Positions 1 to 8,622 of a stretch of 64,000 nt of DNA are shown here, in pieces. The DNA is from Limnobacter olei (lineage in GTDB: Bacteria; Pseudomonadota; Gammaproteobacteria; Burkholderiales; Burkholderiaceae_B), in contig NZ_JARFJD010000002.1 in the NCBI RefSeq assembly GCF_029087225.1, positions 434,001 to 498,000 on the forward strand, read 5' to 3'. Position numbers and translations under genes: made by a program. The notes beneath the pieces were generated by a model, which saw only the letters and a list, made by a program, of their open reading frames with translations, did not search any database and was not told the origin of the DNA. Numbering within the stretch: position 1 is the stretch's first letter; each line of letters starts with the position of its first letter.

Positions 1-1064
1 AACAAAGCTGGCTGCTCGGTCATAACCGCTGGACCTGGCGTAATCCCTTGAATGATCATGGCTCCGATCATCAGCGCCATCACGGGATTGGACGGGATAC
101 CCAATGTAAGCAAAGGAATGAACGAAGTTTGAGCGCCTGCATTGTTGGCTGATTCTGGACCAGCAACGCCCTCAATTGCACCCTTGCCAAACTGCTCGGG
201 TGTTTTCGAGATTTTTTTCTCGATGGAGTAAGAAGCAAACGAAGCCAGCATGGCACCGCCGCCGGGCAAAATGCCCAGCAAGGAGCCCAAACCAGTACCG
301 CGAACGATGGGCCATGCCATGCGCTTAAGGTCTTCTTTATTGGGCAGCAAACCCTCAACCTTGGATACCATGGCAGAGCGCAGGTGTTCTTCTTCGAGGT
401 TTTTGATGATTTCGCCCAAGCCAAACATGCCCATGGCCAGAATCACAAAGTTGATCCCCTCGGCCATGTAGGGTGTGTCGAAGGTGTAGCGCTCCATGCC
501 TGAATTCACATCGGTACCTGCCATGCCCATCAGCAAACCCAGCACGATCATGCCGAATGCTTGCAACAAGGAACCGCTGGCCAGCACCACGGAGGCGACC
601 AACCCAACCACCATCAACGAGAAATATTCGGCTGCACCAAACTGCAAAGCGATGTCTGCCAAAGGTGGCGCAAACAATGCCAGCAAGACGGTTGCGAACG
701 TACCAGCCACGAAAGAGCCGATTGCAGCAGTGGCCAAAGCCTTGCCCGCTTTGCCTTGACGAGCCATTTGATAACCATCGAGTGCGGTAACCACCGACGA
801 GGATTCGCCGGGCAAGTTGACCAGAATAGCCGTGGTGGAACCACCATACTGAGCGCCGTAATAAATACCGGACAACATGATGAGAGACGACACTGGCGGC
901 AGGCCGAAGGTGATTGGCAACAACATGGCAATGGTGGCAGTGGGCCCCAAGCCAGGCAGCACACCAATTGCCGTGCCCAGAAAAACACCGATCAGGCAGA
1001 ACAAAAGGTTATTGATCGTGAAAGCTGTTTCAAGACCAATTGAAAGATTAGCAAGAAGTTCCAT
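1..1064 (-). CDS. tctA: TctA-family tripartite tricarboxylate transporter permease, cut by window edge
   Basis: This is the large membrane permease of a tripartite tricarboxylate transporter, which works with TctB and a periplasmic TctC/Bug binding protein to import organic acids across the inner membrane with an ion gradient. Reading leftward from the ATG at 1064, the frame stays open to base 1, giving about 354 of the roughly 500 residues normal for TctA. The family motifs are visible: [17 protein letters not shown] near residue 38, [20 protein letters not shown] near residue 68, and the repeat copy [16 protein letters not shown] further on. The start lies 2 bases after the tctB stop, so it is the last visible gene of a tctC-tctB-tctA operon. 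The substrate cannot be read from the sequence. The C-terminus lies outside the window. Confidence 0.93.
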   Translation of the reverse strand, partial: MELLANLSIGLETAFTINNLLFCLIGVFLGTAIGVLPGLGPTATIAMLLPITFGLPPVSSLIMLSGIYYGAQYGGSTTAILVNLPGESSSVVTALDGYQMARQGKAGKALATAAIGSFVAGTFATVLLALFAPPLADIALQFGAAEYFSLMVVGLVASVVLASGSLLQAFGMIVLGLLMGMAGTDVNSGMERYTFDTPYMAEGINFVILAMGMFGLGEIIKNLEEEHLRSAMVSKVEGLLPNKEDLKRMAWPIVRGTGLGSLLGILPGGGAMLASFASYSIEKKISKTPEQFGKGAIEGVAGPESANNAGAQTSFIPLLTLGIPSNPVMALMIGAMIIQGITPGPAVMTEQPAL

Positions 1065-1066
1065 GT

Positions 1067-1519
1067 TTACATTCCAAACCAAGACCCAAAAATGGGCAGC
1101 GGAATACCCAGACCTTTGACGAATACCAGGCTACAAAAAATAGCGGCGCCAAAAGCAATGATCAGGGTGAACTTCCAATTGAAAAATTTGCTGGCCATTG
1201 CAGAAATACCGAACACCGCCATGACTGCAATTGCAAGACCTGCACCCTCCACCAACAAGGCAAATATAATGATGGAAATGGTGACGTAAATGATTTTTGA
1301 AAAGGCAAAACCTTTCAAAGGTTCGCCTTCAACAATGAAGGAGCGAACCAGTGAAGCAGCGCCGATCAAAATGAGCAAACCACTTAATACTTTGGGGAAA
1401 TAGCCGGGGCCCATGCTGATGGCTGTGCCCATTTCGTAGTCAGCAGCCATGTACAAAGCTGCTGCACCGATAATCAGGTACAGCAGCCCAGCCCAAAAGT
1501 CTCGTAAATCTTTTGGCAT
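1067..1519 (-). CDS. tctB: TctB-family small membrane subunit of tripartite tricarboxylate transporter
   Basis: This 150-residue protein has about four hydrophobic segments and the size and position of the TctB subunit, the small membrane partner of TctA. Segments lie near residues 9-26, 40-60, 78-105 and 116-140. The GPGYFPKVLSGLLILIG stretch near residue 38 is the typical TctB signature after the first helix. It sits between the binding protein (19 bases upstream) and tctA (2 bases downstream), which makes an operon near certain. A GAGAAA purine stretch lies ahead of the ATG at 1519. TctB sequences are poorly conserved, so the call leans on context as well as topology. Confidence 0.88.
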   Translation of the reverse strand: MPKDLRDFWAGLLYLIIGAAALYMAADYEMGTAISMGPGYFPKVLSGLLILIGAASLVRSFIVEGEPLKGFAFSKIIYVTISIIIFALLVEGAGLAIAVMAVFGISAMASKFFNWKFTLIIAFGAAIFCSLVFVKGLGIPLPIFGSWFGM

Positions 1520-1538
1520 TTTAATTTCTCAGAATAGA

Positions 1539-2516
1539 TCAGTCAGCGTACTGGCCAGCTTTGTCGATGATTGGCTTCCAGCGTGCAATTTCAGCATCCA
1601 GATGCTTGCGAAGCGCGGCTGGTGTGGCCTGGTCTTGAGATACTGGCTCGGTTCCCAGTTCAGCAAAACGTGAAATCACTGCAGGATCTTTCAACGCCGT
1701 TTGCAAAGACTTGCTCAGACGATCAATGATGGGCTTGGGTGTGCCTTTGGGGGCATACAAACCGTGCCACACGCCCACTTCAAAACCAGGCAAACCTGCT
1801 TTGTCCAGCGTTGGCAGATCAGGCAAAGAAGCCACTGGTTTTTTGGTGGTCACGGCGTAGGCCTTGATTTTTCCGCCTTTGATTTGGCTGGTGGTGTTGG
1901 TGGTTTGGTCACACATGAAGTCGACCTGACCGCCCAACAAATCGTTCATGGCTGGGCCAGTGCCTTTGTAAGGCACTGTTGTAAGGTCTACACCCACAGC
2001 GGTTTGGAACAACATGCCGCACAGGTGTGAAGCAGAACCAATGCCAGCGTTGGCATAGGTAACCTTGTCTTTGTTGGTTTTGATGTAGGCCAACAATTCC
2101 TGCATGTTTTTGGCAGGCATGTTGCCACGCGCCACAATAGTCATGGGTACATCAGTGACCAAACCAATGGTTTCAAAGTCAGTTGATGCGTTGTAGGACA
2201 GTTTGCGGTAAAGCGAAGGCGCTGTGGACTGGCCGATGTGGTGCAAGAAAATATTGTAGCCATCGGGTGCTGAACGGGCTGCCTTGCCAGCAGCCAGGGT
2301 GCCACCGGCACCGCCGAGGTTTTCGACAATCACTTGTTGGCCCAGGTCTTTGGACATGGACTGCGCAATCAAACGACCCACCGTGTCAGTTGGGCCACCC
2401 GCTGCGAATGGAATCAGCATGGTGATGACTTTGGATGGGTAGGCATCCTGGGCTTGCACAGTACCCATCAAGCCCAACAGGGCAACTGCCAATACGGATT
2501 TAATCGATTTCTTCAC
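1539..2516 (-). CDS. tctC: Bug/TctC-family tripartite tricarboxylate transporter substrate-binding protein
   Basis: This is the periplasmic solute-binding protein that delivers substrate to the TctAB permease. The 325-residue length is normal for the Bordetella uptake gene (Bug) family, which is greatly expanded in Burkholderiales. Residues 1-22 form a Sec signal peptide ending VQA. The mature part starts with YPSKVITMLIPFAAGGPTD, the family N-terminal motif, and carries the PYKGTGPAMNDLLGGQVD motif near residue 182. The ribosome site is AAGGAG shortly before the ATG at 2516. Being first in the operon, it probably carries the promoter in the 204 bases to its right. Bug proteins bind diverse carboxylates and amides, so the ligand is unknown. 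Confidence 0.95.
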   Translation of the reverse strand: MKKSIKSVLAVALLGLMGTVQAQDAYPSKVITMLIPFAAGGPTDTVGRLIAQSMSKDLGQQVIVENLGGAGGTLAAGKAARSAPDGYNIFLHHIGQSTAPSLYRKLSYNASTDFETIGLVTDVPMTIVARGNMPAKNMQELLAYIKTNKDKVTYANAGIGSASHLCGMLFQTAVGVDLTTVPYKGTGPAMNDLLGGQVDFMCDQTTNTTSQIKGGKIKAYAVTTKKPVASLPDLPTLDKAGLPGFEVGVWHGLYAPKGTPKPIIDRLSKSLQTALKDPAVISRFAELGTEPVSQDQATPAALRKHLDAEIARWKPIIDKAGQYAD

Positions 2517-2720
2517 GGAACTCTCCTTGTGATTGGTATCGGAATGTCTACATCAATGTCTGTTGTTGTTATCAAACTTTCACGCAACTTTGTGCGAGAT
2601 GTTGCAGTATCAGCATGCAACTGGCTCGCAGCAATTGTGGTTTTCCATATACGCAGAAACCACAGACACAATCACGACAAGGTCAAACAGCGCCTCAAAC
2701 ACACCACTATCGAGATAAAC

Positions 2721-3008
2721 TTAGTTTTTTCCCTGCTTTTTAAGCCAGTCGTTCAAGGCGGTTGCAACCACCTGATTAATGCCTTCATTTGTACCGACTG
2801 CGTATTCACGCAGGCGACTCACCAAATCAGCAGGCAGACGGTAGTTCACCGGCACCAGTTTACTGGCAGGTATTTCAGCGGCGCGCTCACGTTTGTTGTT
2901 TTGTGCTTTGGCGGCTTGACCGAAACGATCAGGAAGGCTTTCGGATTTCAGTGAACCGTCAAGTTTCTTGGCCATGTTTTTGGCCATGTCGGTGGATTTA
3001 AGCGCCAT
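2721..3008 (-). CDS. Small ribbon-helix-helix-like protein
   Basis: This 95-residue protein has a basic, probably disordered N-terminal half (residues 1-48) and a C-terminal part that looks like a ribbon-helix-helix fold: a strand LVPVNYRLP near 50-58, a helix over about 60-71 and a second helix over 75-92. Such folds bind DNA as dimers, often as antitoxins or small regulators. I chose the ATG at 3008 because AGGA lies about 8 bases before it. A longer frame from 3077 has no good ribosome site and would nearly touch the next gene. No toxin gene lies beside it, so an antitoxin role is not supported. Its target is unknown. Confidence 0.7.
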   Translation of the reverse strand: MALKSTDMAKNMAKKLDGSLKSESLPDRFGQAAKAQNNKRERAAEIPASKLVPVNYRLPADLVSRLREYAVGTNEGINQVVATALNDWLKKQGKN

Positions 3009-3091
3009 GAGGTTCCTGAGGAAAGGGGCAGATCGGGAACGAAGTATAGCGCCAAACCACGCCCCGAGGTGAGCCAACGATCAAGCCACAG

Positions 3092-3337
3092 TCAAGCCCG
3101 TTTGATCAAACGAATCAACATCAACAAAACCACTGCGCCGATGGTTGCCACCACAATGCTTCCCAACAAACCGCCGCCACTGGAAACCCCCAGTGAGTTG
3201 AACAGGAAACCGCCCACAAAAGCACCAATTACGCCAACTACCAAGTCGCCAATCAAACCGAAACCACCGCCCCGAACCAACTTTCCAGCCAGCCAGCCCG
3301 CAACAATCCCAACCAGCAAAAAGACCAATAAACTCAT
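3092..3337 (-). CDS. GlsB/YeaQ/YmgE-family stress membrane protein
   Basis: This 81-residue, very hydrophobic protein fits the GlsB/YeaQ/YmgE (transglycosylase-associated) family. Three membrane helices are evident: residues 2-18, 26-47 and 56-76, with glycine-rich turns such as KLVRGGGFGLIGDLVVGVIGA. These proteins are small inner-membrane components often induced in general stress; their biochemical activity is not established. A strong AGGAGAG ribosome site precedes the ATG at 3337. The DUF2007 gene ends 9 bases upstream on the same strand, so the two are probably co-transcribed. Confidence 0.9.
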   Translation of the reverse strand: MSLLVFLLVGIVAGWLAGKLVRGGGFGLIGDLVVGVIGAFVGGFLFNSLGVSSGGGLLGSIVVATIGAVVLLMLIRLIKRA

Positions 3338-3346
3338 TTTTCTCTC

Positions 3347-3607
3347 CTAAAACGAATGGACGAAACGTGAAGACGTGACCAAATCGCCAGAAGAAAGGTC
3401 GTTTTTCTCGTAGTCGGCAACCAATGCGGCAGCCTGATCAAAGTGCTCAGAAGCGACAAAAACGTTGGCAAAACCAGTGGGGGAAAGGTCGCCGACAGCG
3501 CCCTGAAGAAAATGGCCGCCCACGTAAGTGGATATTTCGCAGGCGTTCAGCATACCGGCAACAATGTGCGCCTCGATAATGTTGCCCGCTCTATAAACAA
3601 TTTCCAT
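3347..3607 (-). CDS. DUF2007 domain small protein (putative signal-transducing)
   Basis: This 86-residue cytoplasmic protein matches the DUF2007 pattern: an N-terminal EIVYRAGNIIEAHIVAGML, where a short strand is followed by a helix, then HFLQGAVGDLSP and a strand with NVFVASEHFDQA. The fold resembles a small ferredoxin-like domain and is annotated in databases as a putative signal-transducing protein without a proven role. I chose the ATG at 3607 because AAGGGGG lies just before it. An upstream ATG at 3664 would add 19 residues of unlike character. It is probably co-transcribed with the small membrane protein 9 bases downstream. Confidence 0.8.
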   Translation of the reverse strand: MEIVYRAGNIIEAHIVAGMLNACEISTYVGGHFLQGAVGDLSPTGFANVFVASEHFDQAAALVADYEKNDLSSGDLVTSSRFVHSF

Positions 3608-3675
3608 GTTGCCCCCTTGTTCAGCAAGACTAGCCGAAAACAAGGGAGCAGGTAAACACATCATGTGACTGAATG

Positions 3676-5241
3676 CTAACGGGCACTCACGCGAAGTACC
3701 TTGCCATCCGAGCTGTCAGTCAACAGGTAGATTGCTCCATCGGGGCCTGTGCGAACATCCCTGAAACGCGCACCCACTTCTTTAAACAACACTTCTTCTT
3801 CAGACGCTTTGTTGCCTTTCAACACCACTCGACTGACCTGCTGGGCTTTCAATGCACCCACCAGCAAATTGCCTTTCCACTGCGGAAACATATCGCCGTT
3901 GTACACGGTGATGCCTGAGGGCGCGATGGACGGCACCCAGTAAATTGCGGGTTGTTGAGTACCCTCATATTCTTTGAAGGGTGAAATTTGTGCACCGGTG
4001 TAGTCGATGCCGTAGGTGGCTTTGGGCCAACCGTAATTGGTCCCGGGGGTAATCACGTTCACTTCGTCACCACCACGCGGACCATGCTCATGAGCGATCA
4101 ATCGTTTGTTGGCGGCATCGTAGGCCAGGCCCTGAACGTTTCGATGACCGTAACTATAAATTTCGGGTTTGGCGCCCTGTTTACCCACAAAGGGATTGTC
4201 TTTGGGCACAGAGCCATCGGCATTGAGCCGAACAATTTTTCCAAGGTGATTCGACAAATTCTGCGCTTCTTCACGATAACTGTAACCATCACCCAGTGTC
4301 ACGATCAGCGTGTTGTCGGGCAGCCACGCCATGCGCCCGCCGTAGTGCGCACTGCCAGACTTCGCCATTTGCGAGCGGAATATTTCTTTGACATTCGCAA
4401 GGCTGTTCTCGCCAAGCTTGGCGCTGGCCACACACAGATGGTTTGCACTGCGCGTGCCGCAGGCATAGCTGAGAAAAATTTGCTGACTTTGCGCAAAATC
4501 GTGGGAGGGCAATACATCAAACAAACCCGCCTGGCCGCCATAAAATACCTTCGGGACACCAGCGATTGGGGCATTCACCAATTTGCCATCGGCGGCCACC
4601 AGGCGCAGCTGGCCAGGTTTCTCGGTGATCAAAGCGCGGCCATCAGGTAAAAATGCCATGGACCATGGACTGTCCAAACCATCGGCAAAAGTCTCGATTG
4701 TGTAGGGTTTGGTAGATTGAGCCTGGGCTTGGTCGGGTGGCAGCACAATACCGGCAATCAGTAATGCAAGAATTGCGGGACTGGCTGACAGTTTGCGGGT
4801 CGACAGTTTGGCGAACAAGGCGCCCGAGGCTGCGGCGGCTGCAAGCATGGAAAACATGCCCCCGACGGTGCGGGTGGAGGAAATCAGTATTGGCATTGGT
4901 GCAATCATGTCGACCACTTTGAAAGTTACCCACAGACCCAGTGCAGCACCGAAAACACACCAAAAGGTGCGCCATGCAGTGCCGGTGAAACGCGTGAACA
5001 GCAATGCGACGGCCTGAGATACCGCAAAACTGCACCCAAAGATGACTGCATAAACTGGCGAGAAGTTCCCGAGATCGTGCAGGGTGGTGTGAAGCCGCGT
5101 ACCCCATGGAATGACAACCCCCAGGTTTTGCAAGGCCTGCAAATTGACCTGCGACTGCACCAGGGTGCCCAGCAAGGAACCCAGCAACCAGACCAAAAGC
5201 CAAACCAGAAAAACCGAAAACCGTTTGTTTGCGTGATTCAT
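3676..5241 (-). CDS. PQQ-dependent sugar dehydrogenase fused to an N-terminal membrane domain
   Basis: The C-terminal part (about residues 178-520) is a six-bladed beta-propeller of the soluble glucose/aldose dehydrogenase family, which uses pyrroloquinoline quinone and calcium to oxidise sugars. Seen motifs are LDSPWSMAFLPDGRALITEK, GHRNVQGLAYD, HEHGPRGGDEVN, NYGWP and FRDVRTGPDGAIYLLTD. The first 175 residues are different: about five hydrophobic segments (near 8-30, 63-86, 91-112, 125-145 and 153-172), the last ending AQAQS like a signal sequence. The usual enzyme has only a signal peptide, so this is a fusion. The catalytic domain would lie in the periplasm, anchored to the inner membrane. 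No PQQ synthesis gene is in the window. Substrate unknown. Confidence 0.88.
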   Translation of the reverse strand: MNHANKRFSVFLVWLLVWLLGSLLGTLVQSQVNLQALQNLGVVIPWGTRLHTTLHDLGNFSPVYAVIFGCSFAVSQAVALLFTRFTGTAWRTFWCVFGAALGLWVTFKVVDMIAPMPILISSTRTVGGMFSMLAAAAASGALFAKLSTRKLSASPAILALLIAGIVLPPDQAQAQSTKPYTIETFADGLDSPWSMAFLPDGRALITEKPGQLRLVAADGKLVNAPIAGVPKVFYGGQAGLFDVLPSHDFAQSQQIFLSYACGTRSANHLCVASAKLGENSLANVKEIFRSQMAKSGSAHYGGRMAWLPDNTLIVTLGDGYSYREEAQNLSNHLGKIVRLNADGSVPKDNPFVGKQGAKPEIYSYGHRNVQGLAYDAANKRLIAHEHGPRGGDEVNVITPGTNYGWPKATYGIDYTGAQISPFKEYEGTQQPAIYWVPSIAPSGITVYNGDMFPQWKGNLLVGALKAQQVSRVVLKGNKASEEEVLFKEVGARFRDVRTGPDGAIYLLTDSSDGKVLRVSAR

Positions 5242-5306
5242 GAAAGCATGCCCAAGACGGTCGGCGCGAGCCGAACCTGATGTGTTAACAAAATAATTCG
5301 ATTGAT

Positions 5307-5651
5307 TTATTCGGGTTGTCGCCCATATGAAATGGACTGAACCACGCCCCCCCGAAAGCGTACGGTGGCAATCAAATTACCCTGCCCCCTGTCGTACACC
5401 CACACTTCTACGGGCAGGCAAGGTACCAGCGATTGCGCAAACGGAGAGGGAACCGGTTGCAGGGTACCGGGAAAATACACTGGATCACAAAAAGTATCTT
5501 TCAAAGCGGGTTGCCCGCATTTGTAGAGCACAGAGACCCTGCTGTCACCCTCATAGGCACTGCCCTGGGTGCACCGCAAGGCCTCTGCTTTTGCCGGTGA
5601 AATCAGACAAAACAGGGCAAACATTCCGATTGTGAGCAGTGCATGTTTCAT
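5307..5651 (-). CDS. DUF2845 domain exported protein
   Basis: This 114-residue protein begins with a signal peptide (residues 1-22, ending AKA) and continues with ALRCTQGSAYEGDSRVSVLYKCGQP, the typical DUF2845 opening in which a cysteine pair may form a disulphide. Further cysteines lie at DTFCDPVYF and VPCLPVE. The end, VRFRGGVVQSISYG, forms the usual terminal strands. The family is periplasmic and of unknown function. AGGAG precedes the ATG at 5651. It stands alone between the dehydrogenase and the fatty-acid genes. Confidence 0.8.
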   Translation of the reverse strand: MKHALLTIGMFALFCLISPAKAEALRCTQGSAYEGDSRVSVLYKCGQPALKDTFCDPVYFPGTLQPVPSPFAQSLVPCLPVEVWVYDRGQGNLIATVRFRGGVVQSISYGRQPE

Positions 5652-5730
5652 GGTTCAACTGTCTCCTTCGTGAATTCGACAGCCTGGAAAAAACGAAAGT
5701 TCAGTGAATAGCACAATCAACCGAGAAGGC

Positions 5731-6531
5731 TTAGCCGTAAACCGCTACCACCTGATAGCCCAGCGATGCCAGTTGACCATTCGGGGTCCACAGCTTGGCG
5801 CTTTGATTCACGTAACCATCAGATCCGGCTTTGGTTTCCATGTCGATTTGGAACCAACCCTCGCTGTCGATGTTGGCAGGAATGGGTGGCAATTCAAGTG
5901 ACCAACTAACCGAACTGGCCATGACAGGCCCTTTAAAGTGGCTAAGGCAAGGTGTGGGCGGGCCATCACTGAGCATCACAATCAACACCTCGGGACTCAG
6001 GTTTTTGTCTGTGGCACGGATGTAGATACCACTTTCCCAAAACGGGTTGCCCATGTAGGGAATGCTGCCGATGGCCCAGCGCATTTCGACATGCTGCAAA
6101 AAGTTGGGCGTGATTTTGGGTATGAAAGGCAATGCCGGTAATTCTTCAACTTTTTTGGGCAGAGGCTTGTGTTCCGGTGTTAGCACAGGCAACGCAGATT
6201 CACGCGGTGCCCCGAATACGCCAACCACCAAACCCGCCAAAGTTTCGTCGCTGTATATTTCGCATTGCACCTGGCTGACACTTTTGCCCTGCCGGAGCAA
6301 ACGCGTGCGATACACCACATCGCCAGCGGGCACAGGGCCCACGAAATTGGTCTGCAGGGCACGCAAAGGCATGTCTATGCCAAGCGTGTCACGCATGGCG
6401 ACCACGGCAAGAGCTGACAAAAAACCACCGAACATGGTTCGGCCTTGCATCCAGTCCTCGGTGGCGGTGAAGGTAACGGTATCACCGCTCAGGCGGCGGC
6501 TGGACAGAATTTCTGAAAGTGCAACGGTCAT
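5731..6531 (-). CDS. Acyl-CoA thioesterase, double hot-dog (TesB-like) family
   Basis: This 266-residue protein has the layout of a double hot-dog acyl-CoA thioesterase, which hydrolyses acyl-CoA to free fatty acid and CoA. The first half holds the helix motif FGGFLSALAVVAMRDTLG and the strands PLRALQTNFVGPVPAGDV and VSQVQCEIYSDETLAG. The second half holds ILVMLSDGPPTPCL and VSWSLELPPIP, as expected for the C-terminal hot dog. It is the last gene of the beta-oxidation series, 24 bases after the enoyl-CoA hydratase gene, so a role in releasing CoA or clearing dead-end acyl-CoA is reasonable. Chain-length preference cannot be read from the sequence. Confidence 0.85.
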   Translation of the reverse strand: MTVALSEILSSRRLSGDTVTFTATEDWMQGRTMFGGFLSALAVVAMRDTLGIDMPLRALQTNFVGPVPAGDVVYRTRLLRQGKSVSQVQCEIYSDETLAGLVVGVFGAPRESALPVLTPEHKPLPKKVEELPALPFIPKITPNFLQHVEMRWAIGSIPYMGNPFWESGIYIRATDKNLSPEVLIVMLSDGPPTPCLSHFKGPVMASSVSWSLELPPIPANIDSEGWFQIDMETKAGSDGYVNQSAKLWTPNGQLASLGYQVVAVYG

Positions 6532-6555
6532 GCTGAGCCTATGGTGCGTATTGAA

Positions 6556-7323
6556 TTAGTTTTCGAATTGCTTGAAATTTGGGGCACGCTTTTCACCAAA
6601 CGCCTTGAATGCCTCTTGTGCGGGGGCTTGTGGAATCATGCTCATGAACAGGTGCCCTTCTTCGGCCATTTTCTCGGCCACAGCAGTTTTGTTGGCCGAC
6701 TTCATCAAACGCTTGGTGGTCAACAGGCTTGTGAGTGGCAGGTCGAGCAGTTTTTTCACTTGCGCTTGCACATGTGCCGCCAATGCCTCTGGTTCAAGCA
6801 CATCGGAAACAATGCCGGTGTCGTAGGCTTTCAAAGCGGTGAAAATATCGCCCAACAAGAGCAATTCAGCCGCTTTCTGGTAGCCCGCAGAAATGGGCAA
6901 CAACAAGCTGGAAGCCGCTTCCGGGCACAAGCCCAATTTCACAAAAGGCATGGAAAATTTTGCAGTGCTTGCTGCATACACCAAATCACAGTGCAGCAAT
7001 ACGGTGGTGCCGATACCAATGGCCAAACCTTGCACCTGTGCTACCACAGGCTTGGGGAACACGGAGATCATTCGCAGAAATCGAAACACAGGCGCATCGA
7101 GATCGGTGGGTGGGTTGTTCAGAAAATCGCCCAGATCGTTGCCCGCAGAGAAACAGCCTTCATGGCCTTTGAGCAACACCACTTTCACGCCACTGCTGTG
7201 CGTGGCATCGCGAAACGCGTCAGCCAGCGCGGTGTACATGGCGTTGGTAAATGAGTTTTTGCGTTCTGGCCGATTGATGGTGATGGTCATCAAGCCATTG
7301 CTGATTTCTGTTTGAATGTCCAC
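6556..7323 (-). CDS. Enoyl-CoA hydratase/isomerase family protein
   Basis: This crotonase-fold protein of 255 residues probably hydrates trans-2-enoyl-CoA or isomerises enoyl-CoA. The opening strand GLMTITINRPERKNS, the oxyanion-hole region GCFSAGNDLGDF and QGLAIGIGTTVLLHCDLVYA, and the FVKLGLCPEAASS segment are typical. I chose a GTG start at 7323 because an AGGGAA ribosome site precedes it and the family start pattern aligns there. The in-frame ATG at 7440 would run through the upstream terminator and add 39 unlike residues. The position of the glutamate in CPEAAS suggests isomerase activity is possible. It is separated from the thiolase gene by a terminator, so it may be transcribed less strongly or from its own promoter. 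Confidence 0.88.
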   Translation of the reverse strand: MDIQTEISNGLMTITINRPERKNSFTNAMYTALADAFRDATHSSGVKVVLLKGHEGCFSAGNDLGDFLNNPPTDLDAPVFRFLRMISVFPKPVVAQVQGLAIGIGTTVLLHCDLVYAASTAKFSMPFVKLGLCPEAASSLLLPISAGYQKAAELLLLGDIFTALKAYDTGIVSDVLEPEALAAHVQAQVKKLLDLPLTSLLTTKRLMKSANKTAVAEKMAEEGHLFMSMIPQAPAQEAFKAFGEKRAPNFKQFEN

Positions 7324-7359
7324 TGCCGTATTCCCTGTCTTTTTTTGTTGTAAAAACTC

Positions 7360-7393
7360 AAAAAAAACGGGTGAAGGTTTGCACCCACACCCG
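7360..7393 (-). terminator. Rho-independent terminator after the thiolase gene
   Basis: On the minus strand, CGGGTG at 7393-7388 pairs with CACCCG at 7373-7368 and is followed at once by a run of eight T. It lies 18 bases after the thiolase stop, so it should stop or reduce transcription before the hydratase gene. Confidence 0.8.
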
Positions 7394-7411
7394 CTTTGAT
7401 TCGCGCAGAAA

Positions 7412-8611
7412 TTACACGCGTTCGAAGATGCCTGCTGCACCCATGCCGGTACCGATACACATGGTCACCATACCGTATTTCAGGTTGTGCCGGCGCAGTG
7501 CATGCACTACAGTGGCTGCGCGAATTGCACCGGTTGCACCCAGTGGGTGGCCCAAGGCGATTGCGCCGCCCATGGGGTTCACCTTGGCAGGGTCCAGTTC
7601 CAGGTCTTTCATGACGGCCAAGGATTGCGCGGCAAACGCCTCGTTCAATTCAAACCAGTCGATGTCGCTGGCTTTCAGGCCAGCAGTTTTCAACACGGCA
7701 GGAATTGCTTCCTTGGGGCCAATACCCATGATTTCGGGGGGCACACCACGCACGGCAAAACCGCGCCACTTGGCCAAGGGAGTGAGGTTGTAGCGCTTCA
7801 CAGCTTCTTCAGAAGCCAGAATCAAGGCACCAGCACCATCACTCATTTGCGAGCTGTTACCGGCGGTCACTGATCCCTTCGCAGCGAATACAGGCTTGAG
7901 TTTAGTCAAGCCCTCAATCGATGAATCGGCACGGGGGCCTTCGTCCAGACCTACTACCTTGCTGCTGGTTTTGATTTCGCCAGTGGACAAATCGGGCGAG
8001 GCCTTGACCACGGTGAACGGTGTAATTTCATCATTGAACTCGCCAGCCTGTTGGGCAGCGATTGCTTTTTTGTGGCTGTTCAGTGCGAATTCGTCTTGCG
8101 CGTCGCGGCTGATGCCCCACTGCTGCGCAACTTTCTCAGCAGTCATGCCCATGCCATAGGCAATGCCCAGGTTCTCGTCTTTCTGGAAAATTGCATTGTT
8201 GAAGCTTGGCTTGTTGCCGCTCATTGGCACCATGCTCATGCTTTCCGCACCAGCAGCAATCATCACCTCAGCTTCGCCCATGGCAATGGCGTTGGCAGCC
8301 ATTGAAACTGCTGTAATGCCTGATGCGCAGAAGCGGTTGATGGTAACGCCACCTACCGTGTTGGGCAGGCCTGCCAGCAACACAGCGATACGGGCCATGT
8401 TCATGCCCTGCTCGCCTTCGGGGAAGGCGCAACCTACGATTGCATCGTTGATTGAAGCAGGGTCGAGCGTTGGCACTTGGGCCATTGCGCTAGCAATGGC
8501 GTGCACCAGCAGGTCGTCGGGGCGGGTGTCTTTAAACACGCCACGGGGGGCCTTGCCGATTGGGGTGCGCGTTGCTGCGACGATGTAAACATCTTTACAA
8601 GTTTGAGCCAT
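7412..8611 (-). CDS. Acetyl-CoA C-acyltransferase (3-ketoacyl-CoA thiolase)
   Basis: This 399-residue thiolase cleaves 3-ketoacyl-CoA with CoA to give acetyl-CoA and a shortened acyl-CoA, the last step of beta-oxidation. The acylated cysteine is C95 in INRFCASGI. The C-terminal catalytic pair is seen in GHPLGATGAIRA (His) and MCIGTGMGAAG (Cys). NEAFAAQSLAV is also typical. The length is normal. GGAGAG precedes the ATG at 8611. The gene starts 11 bases after the dehydrogenase/hydratase gene, as in fadB-fadA type operons where the two products form a complex. A strong terminator follows. Confidence 0.95.
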   Translation of the reverse strand: MAQTCKDVYIVAATRTPIGKAPRGVFKDTRPDDLLVHAIASAMAQVPTLDPASINDAIVGCAFPEGEQGMNMARIAVLLAGLPNTVGGVTINRFCASGITAVSMAANAIAMGEAEVMIAAGAESMSMVPMSGNKPSFNNAIFQKDENLGIAYGMGMTAEKVAQQWGISRDAQDEFALNSHKKAIAAQQAGEFNDEITPFTVVKASPDLSTGEIKTSSKVVGLDEGPRADSSIEGLTKLKPVFAAKGSVTAGNSSQMSDGAGALILASEEAVKRYNLTPLAKWRGFAVRGVPPEIMGIGPKEAIPAVLKTAGLKASDIDWFELNEAFAAQSLAVMKDLELDPAKVNPMGGAIALGHPLGATGAIRAATVVHALRRHNLKYGMVTMCIGTGMGAAGIFERV

Positions 8612-8622
8612 GTTTGCTCTCC

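Noticed and set aside
2721-3008. Antitoxin of a toxin-antitoxin pair
   Set aside because: The ribbon-helix-helix-like fold is suggestive, but no small toxin-like gene lies next to it; the neighbour is a GlsB-type membrane protein.
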